DNA of 64,000 nt, taken from positions 62,001-126,000 of the forward strand of contig NZ_JAERTY010000009.1 of NCBI RefSeq assembly GCF_016746095.1. The letters are read 5' to 3'. The position numbers and the translations under genes were made by a program. Below, one piece after another: positions 1 through 7,870 of this stretch (its first letter is position 1; every line of letters begins with the position of its first letter). This stretch comes from Sphingobacterium faecale (GTDB lineage Bacteria > Bacteroidota > Bacteroidia > Sphingobacteriales > Sphingobacteriaceae). A model generated the notes under the pieces. The model ran no database searches, was not told where the DNA came from, and saw only the letters and a program-made list of their open reading frames with translations.

Positions 1-810
1 AAATTTTGGTTCAACAAACTCAGAAAAAGTTACTTACTCACGGATACTGTAGCTGCTACGCCTACTGCTGTACGCGAAGAGAGTTCCGTTAAAACACCGG
101 AACCGGCAACCAAGGTGAGTACCTTGGGTTTCAAACCAAAATCTATTTCTAAACCTTTAGTTAAACCAAACGAGGAACAAACGCAGGAAAGCCAGTCGAT
201 TTCTGCTCCTGCTCCTTCGGGATTTAAGCCGAGGTTCAAGGCAGGAGTTACCAAAACAGCTCCAACACAGGCTGAGGCAACCGAGCAAAAAGTACAGCAG
301 GAAACTCCCGAGCATGTCGAAACTACGCCGGAGCCGAGCAATAGACCGGCAGGATTCAAGCCCAGGTTCAAGGCAGGAGTTACCAAAACAGCTCCAACGG
401 AGGCTGAGGCAACTGATCAAAAAGCACAGGAGAAAACTCCCGAGCATGTCGAAACTACGCCGGAGCCGAGCAATAAACCGACAGGGTTCAAACCCAGGTT
501 CAAGGCCGGAGTTATCAAAACAGCTCCAACGGAGGCTGAGGCAACTGATCAAAAAGCACAGCAGGAAACTCCCGAACATGTCGAAACTACGCCGGAGACG
601 AGTAATAAAAAGGCAGGATTCAAACCCAGGTTCAAGGCTGGAGTTACCAAAAAAGCTCCAACAGAAGCTGCGGCAACCGAGCAAAAAGTACAGCAGGAAA
701 CTCCCGAGCATATCGAAACTACGCCGGAACCGAGCAATAAACCGACAGGATTCAAACCCAGGTTCAAGGCTGGAGTTACTAAAAACATCCCTCCTACTGA
801 CAACACATAG
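1..810 (+). CDS. Repeat-rich protein of unknown function, 3' part only
   Basis: The frame is open to the left edge of the window with no stop, so the gene starts outside and only its last 269 codons are seen. A GTG at 115 is a possible but unneeded start. The visible part has a Lys/Pro/Glu/Thr-rich, probably disordered sequence with no membrane segment. It carries five copies of the motif GFKPRFKAGV spaced exactly 44 residues apart, each followed by a linker rich in Ala, Glu and Gln ending in TPEPSNKP. Two looser GFKP-type motifs precede them. I do not recognise the family. Copies alternate between a basic block and an acidic linker, which could be a binding array. The DeoR-type gene follows after 36 bp on the same strand. 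Confidence 0.8.
   Translation, partial: KFWFNKLRKSYLLTDTVAATPTAVREESSVKTPEPATKVSTLGFKPKSISKPLVKPNEEQTQESQSISAPAPSGFKPRFKAGVTKTAPTQAEATEQKVQQETPEHVETTPEPSNRPAGFKPRFKAGVTKTAPTEAEATDQKAQEKTPEHVETTPEPSNKPTGFKPRFKAGVIKTAPTEAEATDQKAQQETPEHVETTPETSNKKAGFKPRFKAGVTKKAPTEAAATEQKVQQETPEHIETTPEPSNKPTGFKPRFKAGVTKNIPPTDNT
220..780 (+). repeat. Tandem 132-bp coding repeats, four full copies plus a partial
   Basis: Units begin at 220, 352, 484, 616 and 748. The period is 132 bp, a multiple of three, so gain or loss of copies keeps the reading frame. Copies two and three are nearly identical at the DNA level, which suggests recent duplication or ongoing homogenisation. The last unit is cut short after its GFKPRFKAGV motif. 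Confidence 0.95.
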
Positions 811-846
811 CAATAAACAAGCAACCTCATATAATTCGCTAAAATT

Positions 847-1590
847 ATGTTAAAAGAAGAAAGACAGGCTTATATTGTTCATCAAATAAACCTTCACAAC
901 AAAGTATTATCATCAGACCTGAGCATACAATTAAATGTATCGGAGGATACTATACGCCGCGACCTGAATGAACTTGCAGAAAACGGTCAAGTTATCAAAG
1001 TGTATGGCGGTGCACTATCAAAATCTTTTCAATTCCCCTTTCAAGAGGGAAACGTATATGCCAAAGAAGGAAAAAAAGAAATAGCCAGCAAGGCACTTTC
1101 TTTGATTGTCAATGGGATGAGCGTATTGATTGGCGGCGGTACGACCATGATCGAATTGGCTCGCCTAATACCCAATGACCTACAATGTACTTTTTTCACT
1201 ATAAGCCCATTAGTAGCTCTGGAACTAGCAGAAAAGGACAATATTGATGTTTTTTTACTGGGTGGAAAATTGTCCCGTAACACGAACATCGTAACGGGTT
1301 CACAAGTAGTCAATGAACTGGCTGATATCCGTGTAGACCTTTGCTTATTGGGGACTAATAGTCTCTCTATTGAGGAGGGAATTACAGATTCGGACTGGGA
1401 AGTTGTTCAGATCAAACGGGCTATGATCAAATGCTCCAAGAGCCTCGCTATCCTGAGTATTGCAGAGAAATTAAACTCCAATCAGAAGATGCGGGTAGTT
1501 CCGCTTAAGGAAGTAACTTACCTTATTACTGATCTTGCACCAAATGACAGATCGCTAAAAGATTTTGCAAGCAGTATTAAAGTTATCTAA
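847..1590 (+). CDS. DeoR/GlpR-family transcriptional regulator
   Basis: The 247-residue length is normal for the DeoR family of sugar-catabolism repressors, cytoplasmic proteins that bind DNA and a phosphosugar. An N-terminal helix-turn-helix spans about residues 5-60, with the family signature SEDTIRRDLNEL followed by a glycine-rich wing (KVYGGAL). The C-terminal DeoRC sensor domain starts near residue 75 and contains the phosphosugar-site motifs IGGGTT (about 96-101) and LLGGKLSRNT. No sugar-pathway gene lies next to it, so its target cannot be told. The ATG at 847 fits the family start (MLKEERQ). It may be transcribed with the repeat gene 36 bp upstream, because I see no clear promoter in the gap. 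Confidence 0.92.
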   Translation: MLKEERQAYIVHQINLHNKVLSSDLSIQLNVSEDTIRRDLNELAENGQVIKVYGGALSKSFQFPFQEGNVYAKEGKKEIASKALSLIVNGMSVLIGGGTTMIELARLIPNDLQCTFFTISPLVALELAEKDNIDVFLLGGKLSRNTNIVTGSQVVNELADIRVDLCLLGTNSLSIEEGITDSDWEVVQIKRAMIKCSKSLAILSIAEKLNSNQKMRVVPLKEVTYLITDLAPNDRSLKDFASSIKVI

Positions 1591-1607
1591 GAACTATACG
1601 TCACTAT

Positions 1608-1790
1608 AAAAAGGTTGTATCATACTCCAAACTCTCCCGTCATTTCGAGCGAAACGCAGTGCAGTCGAGAAACCTCGAAGAGCTCTGCGAAGCAAATCTA
1701 AAAAATTAAATTTCAAACCTTTAGTTTTCTCCATTTCGCTACGCTACAGTCGAAATGACGATAAAGTCTACTTTTGATACAACCTCTTTT
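1608..1790. repeat. Long imperfect inverted-repeat intergenic element
   Basis: The outer arms (1608-1622, and 1775-1790) are inverted copies of a TGATACAACCT-type sequence. The inner arms start with CGTCATTTCGA at 1638 and end with TCGAAATGACG at 1760. It contains no open reading frame of note. The right arm ends at the stop codon of the capA-like gene. It resembles the REP/MITE-like extragenic palindromes common in Bacteroidota and could act as a terminator between two convergent genes. Confidence 0.75.
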
Positions 1791-2884
1791 TATTTCTTCA
1801 GTAGATTGCCGGCACGCTGTACCAACCAAATATTACTCTCAATGAAAAGATTGTGCCATAGCATATTATAGTCTACTCGTCTATTAAAGAGGATTCTTTT
1901 AATATGTTTGAGTATACCCTTTAGGGAATAGTCGACCAATCCATTCGTTACTTTCGCATAATAAGCTTTATGATAGCGATTCCATAACACGACCGCCTGC
2001 TGATCGACATAGTCTTGGTACCCCTCTCCCAACAATCTTTCATTCAATGCCTTCATCTTCTTGCTCGATTGTTCGATTGTACAATAGCCAATATGCTCTC
2101 CCTTCTTTTCGACGATATCGAAATGAATGGTCTGTATTTTTTTATCTACCACATCTACCGTCAATATAGCGCCCTTATTCCATTCGGGATGGTTACTAGG
2201 ATAGTCAAAATAGAAATTACCCAAGCTGTAACAGATTGCTTTATCCTTATAGTATTCGACCCCCTGTACCACATGTGGGTGATGGGCGACCAGTAAATCG
2301 GCTCCACTATCTATAATTTGCCGGAATCGGTCTCTCCACTCGGGAATCGGCACATCCAGTAGCTCTACACCGGCGTGGACCTGTACGATTAGGATATCTA
2401 CCTGCTCTTTGTAAGTTCGGATATCCCGATCCAATCCCGGCCTATTGACCCATGCATGTCCGACCGATCGGTCTCCATTCAGCGCGCCATATCCATTTTC
2501 TCCATAGGCTAAAAAGCCATATCGAACACGGTCAATTGTTCTTACCAGTAAAGCATACGCTTCTTCCTCTGATCCCGCACCTATGACTGTATCCTTTGGA
2601 AAGGCATTTTTTGTTGCCAATAATGCTTCAGGGCCGAAGTCTGCGATATGATTGTTCGCTAAGGAAAATAAGTTGAATCCTAATCCAAGCAGCCAATCTG
2701 CGGCATCGGGATGCTGATCGACAAGGGGCCCGGTCTTGATACTAGCCTGGCCATACCCCCTTAATGGGGCTTCCACATTACAAGAGACAACCGAAGCATC
2801 CTGTAACGCCGCTTGAACATCAGGCGAAAACTGTGGCTTTGTATTCATGACCACATCACCAACAAAGACGAACTTATGTACCAT
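1790..2884 (-). CDS. CapA family protein (metallophosphatase fold, polysaccharide/PGA type)
   Basis: The CapA family is named after poly-gamma-glutamate capsule synthesis and has a calcineurin-like phosphatase fold with a dinuclear metal site. Family motifs are visible: FVGDVVM at residues 7-13, CNVEAPL near 35, SLANNHIADFGP near 75, VQVHAG near 165, and AHHPHVVQG followed by YSLGNFYFDY near 200-225. There is no signal peptide or membrane anchor, so this copy appears cytoplasmic, which is unusual since many CapA proteins are anchored. The start overlaps the end of the asparagine-synthase-like gene by 11 bp, showing translational coupling in a polysaccharide operon. The substrate is unknown. 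The flippase and glycosyltransferases nearby suggest a role in modifying a surface glycan. Confidence 0.88.
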   Translation of the reverse strand: MVHKFVFVGDVVMNTKPQFSPDVQAALQDASVVSCNVEAPLRGYGQASIKTGPLVDQHPDAADWLLGLGFNLFSLANNHIADFGPEALLATKNAFPKDTVIGAGSEEEAYALLVRTIDRVRYGFLAYGENGYGALNGDRSVGHAWVNRPGLDRDIRTYKEQVDILIVQVHAGVELLDVPIPEWRDRFRQIIDSGADLLVAHHPHVVQGVEYYKDKAICYSLGNFYFDYPSNHPEWNKGAILTVDVVDKKIQTIHFDIVEKKGEHIGYCTIEQSSKKMKALNERLLGEGYQDYVDQQAVVLWNRYHKAYYAKVTNGLVDYSLKGILKHIKRILFNRRVDYNMLWHNLFIESNIWLVQRAGNLLKK

Positions 2885-4238
2885 AGTTCCGCTGCTTTAA
2901 AAGTTTTTCAATAGGCTTTAACGTTGTATAGGCAAAATAGGCTTGTATCAGTTCGTTTTTAAATCCCATCATCTTCATCACTCCTTTTACCTTAGGGGTA
3001 TGCATCAACGTTTGATAGATCCGCTGAAAACTGCCTATTCGCTGCAACTTGGCGTTAATCCATTGGAGATAATCGATGTGGATGACCTCCTTGAGCACGT
3101 TAATATCCAATAGCTCCAGCTTATGCTGGGTAAGTGCATAATAGTTTAAGGAATTCTGATAGGTATAGGCATGTTTCTCTTCTTCAAAAAGAACATTATT
3201 CTTTCTGAAGTAATCACGCTGCCATATCCTACTGACTTTACGGTCTTCAGGAAGGTTAAGCATGGCTAATGCAATGTCTTCTTCTATAAAAGGAGAATAC
3301 CCTGGATATCCGAAGTGCTGCGGTATGCTGATCAGCGACTTCAACAGCATCATTTTGGTTCGCATCGCCGTAATGATCCTGTATTTGGGTTCGCGCAAGA
3401 GATCTTTCTGTTTATCATACACAGATTCGATCAAATTACGATAATCCACTCCGGTCGCTCTTTGGGAATCGGCCGTCATTTGGTGGGTATGCCCCAATAT
3501 CTTATAATCTGCTAGGGCTGTAATAGGCCTGACCGCTACGGCTCCCGCCCAGGCATCACCTATAATACCGCTCAACATGTGGAGTGGTTTCCCTTTTTCT
3601 AGGCTTTGAATCTTATCAAAGAACTCCATATGATAGGTTCCTACTGCTCCGACCGAACAGCCAAATAGATCGAACCAATCATTTTGATAACCATTAAATG
3701 ATCCCAGATCGACACGTTGCCAATGTATCCCTAGGCGTGTCGCAAGTTCTTTTGCATACACGACTTCTCTTGATCGGCCTTGATTATTTGAGGTCCCATA
3801 GGTATAGGCATGAATTCTACTTTTGTCGGCAACCAACAGGTTGAGTAAGCGGGAATCAAAGCCTCCACTTGTGGGAATCAATATATCCTCGGTAAAGGAA
3901 GACTCCCAATGCTGCACGCGCTGACGCAACAGCTCCAGTACATCTTCTTCATGGATCTCTTTATCCAGATAAGCCAATGTGGTGTCTGTCCCCTCTTCTA
4001 CCGCTAACTTGCCATCGATTTTTTTTAATGCCTGATGGGGTAAAAGGTAATGGACATGTTTTACGGGCGTACGTCCAAATACACAGTATCCAAAATCCAG
4101 ATAGGCCGCTAATCCTTCGGGATCAATCTCTAAATTGGAGAAATCAATCACCTCATTGATGGACAAACTGTGTTTCCCAGTGCTTTCATTATAGAAAACA
4201 GTATCAAATCCAACCCAATTTCCTCTGGCTATTTCCAT
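2874..4238 (-). CDS. Asparagine synthase-like ATP-dependent amidotransferase
   Basis: The central domain carries the PP-loop signature SGGFDSR (about residues 124-130), which binds ATP and adenylates a carboxylate in the asparagine synthase B family. The following YTYGTSN segment fits the same fold. The N-terminal 100 residues could be a relic of the glutaminase domain, but the Cys that should follow the initiator Met is absent (the protein starts MEIARG), so it probably uses free ammonia, another donor, or forms a different bond. At 454 residues it is shorter than AsnB. Such proteins are frequent in polysaccharide clusters, where they may amidate uronic acids. Its genes on both sides (4-bp gap to the flippase, overlap with the CapA-like gene) support that. 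Confidence 0.85.
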   Translation of the reverse strand: MEIARGNWVGFDTVFYNESTGKHSLSINEVIDFSNLEIDPEGLAAYLDFGYCVFGRTPVKHVHYLLPHQALKKIDGKLAVEEGTDTTLAYLDKEIHEEDVLELLRQRVQHWESSFTEDILIPTSGGFDSRLLNLLVADKSRIHAYTYGTSNNQGRSREVVYAKELATRLGIHWQRVDLGSFNGYQNDWFDLFGCSVGAVGTYHMEFFDKIQSLEKGKPLHMLSGIIGDAWAGAVAVRPITALADYKILGHTHQMTADSQRATGVDYRNLIESVYDKQKDLLREPKYRIITAMRTKMMLLKSLISIPQHFGYPGYSPFIEEDIALAMLNLPEDRKVSRIWQRDYFRKNNVLFEEEKHAYTYQNSLNYYALTQHKLELLDINVLKEVIHIDYLQWINAKLQRIGSFQRIYQTLMHTPKVKGVMKMMGFKNELIQAYFAYTTLKPIEKLLKQRNYGT

Positions 4239-4243
4239 GTAGA

Positions 4244-5695
4244 CTATGCCTTTTTAAATTTAACTTTTATCATCTGTATACCTTCTACCCATATCGGATT
4301 CTTAAACACGTGGTTAAGCCCTATATATATAGATACGAACAGAACCGATTGTATAATAAGCAGGACAAGATAACTATTAACAACAGAAAAGTACAAGGGG
4401 AGATAGGATATACATGCCGCTACCAAACTATTCAAGAAGTAAGGAGCAAGATCCCGAAGTTGTAGGAACAAGCTGTATCCATAGGTCTTTTTGCTCCAAC
4501 GGGTCGACAATATATAACATAATAATCTCACCAACAGTTGGCCATAGATAATGGTCATCAAACCGTGATCTACCGTCAGGAATAATGCAACCACAGCCGA
4601 AACTAGTTTTATAATCTCTAGAATCAATGCATATCTGGATTTCCCTTTGATATTGATGAAGTTGACGTTCATATCCGTAAAAGAGATAAAGATACCGGCA
4701 GCACATAACAGCTGGAAATACACCACGGCATTCTCATACTTATCGGTCAGGACATACATAAAGCCAGGATAAGCTACGGTGATGGCAAGCATGCTCACCG
4801 GGAACAGCACAAAAGCTAAGGTGGCAAAAGCTTTGCGACAAGCATTTAAAAACCTCGCATAGTCATCCTGAATAGGGGCTAAAGTCGACAACGTCGTTCC
4901 CTGTACGATGGAAGAAATCAATAGATTCGGCGTCTCTCCCCATCGATTTGCCTGAAAATAATGTCCTGCTTGTACGGGATTATAATATTTCAAAATTACA
5001 CTCCCATACAATTGGGAGAGCGTCTTTCCCAGCAGATTAGCGGTCATGAAGGACAATGAGAACTCCATATGTTTTTTTATCGAGGAAGCGCTATAGGAAA
5101 AATTAATTTTCCAGTCGCCCCATATCCAAAACAGGGTCGTCCTAAAGGTAGTGTACAACACAGGCTGCATAATCAATGCCCAGATTCCGAAGCCTGTCGA
5201 CGCTAAAGTCACCGCTATCCCTCCTGAAAGAATCACGGAAAACACATTGACACGCGCCGTAATATTAAACTGCGCACGCTTGAGCACCTTAACATACTGC
5301 ACGATACCAAAAGCGTTGATTAACAGTTGTAAGAAGAGTACACGAGCATACAGTGCAAGTTGTGCAACACCATAAAACTTTTCAATATACGGAGCGGCGA
5401 TAAAAAGCACTAAATAGATGACTGCAGAAACTACTAAGTTAAAAACAAACATACTGGAGTAGTCCTTATCTGCCACAACCTTTGATCTCACCAAAGAAGT
5501 TGCTAATCCACTGTCTACTATCGATGTGGCGATAACAGAGAAAATACCCAAACCCGCCATCACAGCAAAATCACTTGGATCTAACACCCGTGCCGTAATA
5601 ATACCAACTACCGTGGCGACCAACTGGAATCCCACACGGTCTAAGGCATTCCAAAACAGGCCCTTTAGTGTTAAGCTTTTTATATTCTCACTCAT
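4244..5695 (-). CDS. Polysaccharide flippase (Wzx/MATE-like, PST family)
   Basis: A 483-residue membrane protein with 12-14 predicted hydrophobic segments, typical of Wzx flippases that move undecaprenyl-linked repeat units across the inner membrane. The N-terminus is characteristic of the family: a short cytoplasmic stretch, then GLFWNALDRVGFQ and GIITARVLDPSDFAVMAG. I chose the ATG at 5695. The open frame reaches 5815, but the extra 40 residues are not family-like and a strong promoter (5710-5740) lies inside them. It is the first gene of a minus-strand unit with the asparagine-synthase-like and CapA-like genes. No Wzy polymerase or chain-length protein is in view, so the full cluster is either split or incomplete here. 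Confidence 0.92.
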   Translation of the reverse strand: MSENIKSLTLKGLFWNALDRVGFQLVATVVGIITARVLDPSDFAVMAGLGIFSVIATSIVDSGLATSLVRSKVVADKDYSSMFVFNLVVSAVIYLVLFIAAPYIEKFYGVAQLALYARVLFLQLLINAFGIVQYVKVLKRAQFNITARVNVFSVILSGGIAVTLASTGFGIWALIMQPVLYTTFRTTLFWIWGDWKINFSYSASSIKKHMEFSLSFMTANLLGKTLSQLYGSVILKYYNPVQAGHYFQANRWGETPNLLISSIVQGTTLSTLAPIQDDYARFLNACRKAFATLAFVLFPVSMLAITVAYPGFMYVLTDKYENAVVYFQLLCAAGIFISFTDMNVNFINIKGKSRYALILEIIKLVSAVVALFLTVDHGLMTIIYGQLLVRLLCYILSTRWSKKTYGYSLFLQLRDLAPYFLNSLVAACISYLPLYFSVVNSYLVLLIIQSVLFVSIYIGLNHVFKNPIWVEGIQMIKVKFKKA

Positions 5696-5709
5696 AAGTA
5701 ATCTGATTC

Positions 5710-5740
5710 CAAACCTACATAAATTCACCTGTATACACAA
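5710..5740 (-). promoter_or_regulatory. Promoter of the flippase operon
   Basis: On the minus strand there is a TTG (5738-5740), a 20-nt spacer and TAGGTTTG (5710-5717), an exact match to the Bacteroidota -33/-7 layout. A 20-nt stretch ending in the -7 box is identical to that in front of ndk. The start codon lies 14 nt downstream of the -7 element. Confidence 0.85.
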
Positions 5741-5889
5741 CCTCAAACTAACCTTCACAAGCCGATCTGGCGTAATGTCGCACCCCGACAACGGAGCAGT
5801 ACTATTCCATCGCACTTGTGAATGTGAAAGGTTATGTCGAAATTTATGGCTGGAAAATAGTTTAGCAACAACCGTTTAATTTTTTTCGT

Positions 5890-6804
5890 TTGAGGGATAG
5901 TAGTTTAGCACCGGTCATCTTATTTGTTTATAACAGGCCCAAACATACTAAAAAGACACTACAGGCTTTGGAAAAAAGCATAGGTGCAGCTGATACCGAT
6001 ATCTATATCTATTCGGATGGTGCAAAAAGTGGAGAAGAAATCGAATCTGTCAATACCGTACGGGCGCTCATTCGCGAACCCTGGGAATTTAAGAGCATAC
6101 ATATTATCGAAAGAGCCAAGAACCTTGGCCTTGCAAACAATATCATAAAAGGCGTCACGGAAGTTATCGCCAAACATGGTAAAGCGATTGTGCTGGAAGA
6201 TGACCTGGAGATTTCGAAGTTCGGATTACAATACTTCAATGATGCGCTTACCTGCTATGAAGAAGATGAACAGGTGATGGAAATCAGTGGCTATATGTAT
6301 CCGGTAAACCATGCCGAGCAGCTGCCCGAGAGTTTCTTTTTCAGAGTAGCCAACAGCTGGGGCTGGGCTACATGGAGCCGTGCATGGCAGCACTTCGAAA
6401 CCGATATCGATAAACTGACGGCTAACTTCTCAAAAGACGACATCAAGCGCTTCAGCATCGACCACAGTGAGAATTTTTGGAAACAGGTCAAACAATTTAA
6501 AGCCGGTAAGATCAATTCCTGGGCTATTCGTTGGTACCTGTCTATTTTTAATCAGAACGGATTGGCTTTATATCCAAGAACGTCCATGATTCAGAATATC
6601 GGAACAGACGGATCGGGCACGCATTCGGATGCGGATCTAGCCTATCAGATCACGCTAGCCAACCAGAAGGTATCCGACTTTCCAAAAGAGATCATAGAGC
6701 ATAGAGAAGCTTACGAGGCTATCAAACATTTTTATAAGACCCGTAAGGGATCCTTTGCCAAGCGCATAGTCCGCTACCTGCGCAAACATTGGAACAAACG
6801 TTAG
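5890..6804 (+). CDS. Glycosyltransferase, GNT-I/GT2-like
   Basis: A GT-A-fold glycosyltransferase of about 304 residues. It opens with PVILFVYNRPKHT, has a metal-binding EDDLEIS acidic motif near residue 100, and an aromatic acceptor-site block SWGWATWSRAW near 155. The C-terminus is basic. The start is a TTG: an in-frame TAG at 5863-5865 lies just upstream, and no ATG or GTG falls between it and the TTG. It is followed 6 bp later by a second glycosyltransferase, so the two probably act in sequence on the same lipid-linked glycan. Donor and acceptor sugars cannot be told from the sequence. It is divergent from the flippase operon. Confidence 0.88.
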   Translation: MRDSSLAPVILFVYNRPKHTKKTLQALEKSIGAADTDIYIYSDGAKSGEEIESVNTVRALIREPWEFKSIHIIERAKNLGLANNIIKGVTEVIAKHGKAIVLEDDLEISKFGLQYFNDALTCYEEDEQVMEISGYMYPVNHAEQLPESFFFRVANSWGWATWSRAWQHFETDIDKLTANFSKDDIKRFSIDHSENFWKQVKQFKAGKINSWAIRWYLSIFNQNGLALYPRTSMIQNIGTDGSGTHSDADLAYQITLANQKVSDFPKEIIEHREAYEAIKHFYKTRKGSFAKRIVRYLRKHWNKR

Positions 6805-6810
6805 AAAACC

Positions 6811-7563
6811 GTGAACAACGTCAAAATATCAATAATTACCATCGTCTATAATAATGTAAGGGATATTACCTATACGATTTCTTCCGTATTGGAGCAATCT
6901 TACCCTAATATTGAATATATTATTGTAGATGGTGCTTCTACAGATGGTACTATGGAGGTCATCCGTAGTTATGCGGACCGTATCTCGACGATCATTTCCG
7001 AGAAGGATGAAGGCATCTATGATGCGATGAATAAGGGCCTGACCTTGGCAACTGGCGATTATGTTCTTTTCCTGAACTCGGGGGATGAGCTTTATGACCG
7101 TGACACCATCCAGTGTATTGTTGAAAAGGGCAAGGGAGCTGATATCATTTATGGCGAGACGAAATTGGTGGACGAACAGCGGCATATTGTCGCCGATCGC
7201 AGGCACAAAGCACCGGCGCATTTTGACTGGAAGTCCTTTCGCTATGGGATGAATATCTGCCATCAGGCTATCTATGTCAAAAGGGAGATTGCAGATCCTT
7301 ATGATCTTCAATATAAGTTAAGTGCTGACATCGATTGGGTAATACGTGCTGCAAAAAAAGCGAAATCCACGCAAAATGTACAGCATTATGTGGCTCGGTA
7401 TCTTGTCGGAGGCATGTCTCAAAAACGGCATCGCCAAAGCCTAAAAGAGCGCTATGCCATATTTCGAAAACACTATGGTGTATTTTCTAACTGGATCAAT
7501 CATGGTATTATCGCGTTGCGACTGATCAAACATAGACTAAAACATGGCAAAACAAGAGAATAG
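6811..7563 (+). CDS. Family 2 glycosyltransferase
   Basis: Classic GT2 of the colanic-acid type, 250 residues, cytoplasmic face. Motifs in order: SIITIVYNN (about 7-15), IVDGASTDGT (about 38-47), EKDEGIYDAMNKGL (about 63-76) and the DxD-like FLNSGDELYD (about 87-96). The C-terminal third has the usual helical part with ADIDW near 170. The start is GTG at 6811, 6 bp after the previous gene, and the family-type N-terminus begins right there. Its 3' end overlaps the DUF3820 gene by 20 bp. It most likely adds one sugar to an exopolysaccharide or O-unit together with the upstream enzyme. Confidence 0.92.
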   Translation: MNNVKISIITIVYNNVRDITYTISSVLEQSYPNIEYIIVDGASTDGTMEVIRSYADRISTIISEKDEGIYDAMNKGLTLATGDYVLFLNSGDELYDRDTIQCIVEKGKGADIIYGETKLVDEQRHIVADRRHKAPAHFDWKSFRYGMNICHQAIYVKREIADPYDLQYKLSADIDWVIRAAKKAKSTQNVQHYVARYLVGGMSQKRHRQSLKERYAIFRKHYGVFSNWINHGIIALRLIKHRLKHGKTRE

Positions 7564-7780
7564 TATGCTCAACCCAGAGCTTCTTATCGAATTGGCGAAC
7601 AATAAGATGCCCTATGGTAAATACCAAGGGTGGACGCTATATAAACTTCCCGAACCATACCTCGCTTGGTACAAGCAGAAAGGGTTTCCAGCGGGCAAGA
7701 TGGGCATTCTGCTGGCCACCCTCTACGAGATCAAAGTCAATGGTCTTGAATATTTATTACATCCTTTGGTCAAAAAGTGA
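7544..7780 (+). CDS. DUF3820 family small protein
   Basis: A 78-residue protein with the compact DUF3820 pattern: MPYGKYQGW near residue 22, then PEPYLAWYKQKGFPAGKMG and a C-terminal helix ending LLHPLVKK. These proteins are widespread in Bacteroidota and gammaproteobacteria; one relative was called a quorum-sensing-regulated virulence factor, but no biochemical role is settled. It overlaps the preceding glycosyltransferase by 20 bp, so it is translated from the same mRNA. Functional connection to glycan synthesis is not implied by the sequence itself. Confidence 0.85.
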   Translation: MAKQENSMLNPELLIELANNKMPYGKYQGWTLYKLPEPYLAWYKQKGFPAGKMGILLATLYEIKVNGLEYLLHPLVKK

Positions 7781-7793
7781 CATTCGTCATTTT

Positions 7794-7820
7794 TTGATTT
7801 CTGCTTTTTAGTTAACTTTG
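7794..7820 (+). promoter_or_regulatory. Candidate promoter of trhO
   Basis: TAACTTTG at 7813-7820 matches the Bacteroidota -7 consensus. A TTG at 7794-7796 is 16 nt upstream, slightly closer than usual. The ATG follows after 50 nt. Confidence 0.55.
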
Positions 7821-7870
7821 CCTCATTAATTGAAACATTAAACGCCGTTTGCAGCGGTATCAATGCACAT

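Noticed and set aside
157..813. Long open frames on the minus strand and in a second plus frame (314-853) over the repeat gene
   Set aside because: They are by-products of a 132-bp repeat, whose length is a multiple of three and so keeps several frames open. Their products show no known pattern.
5696..5815. N-terminal extension of the flippase
   Set aside because: The strong promoter at 5710-5740 lies inside it and the residues do not look like a flippase N-terminus.
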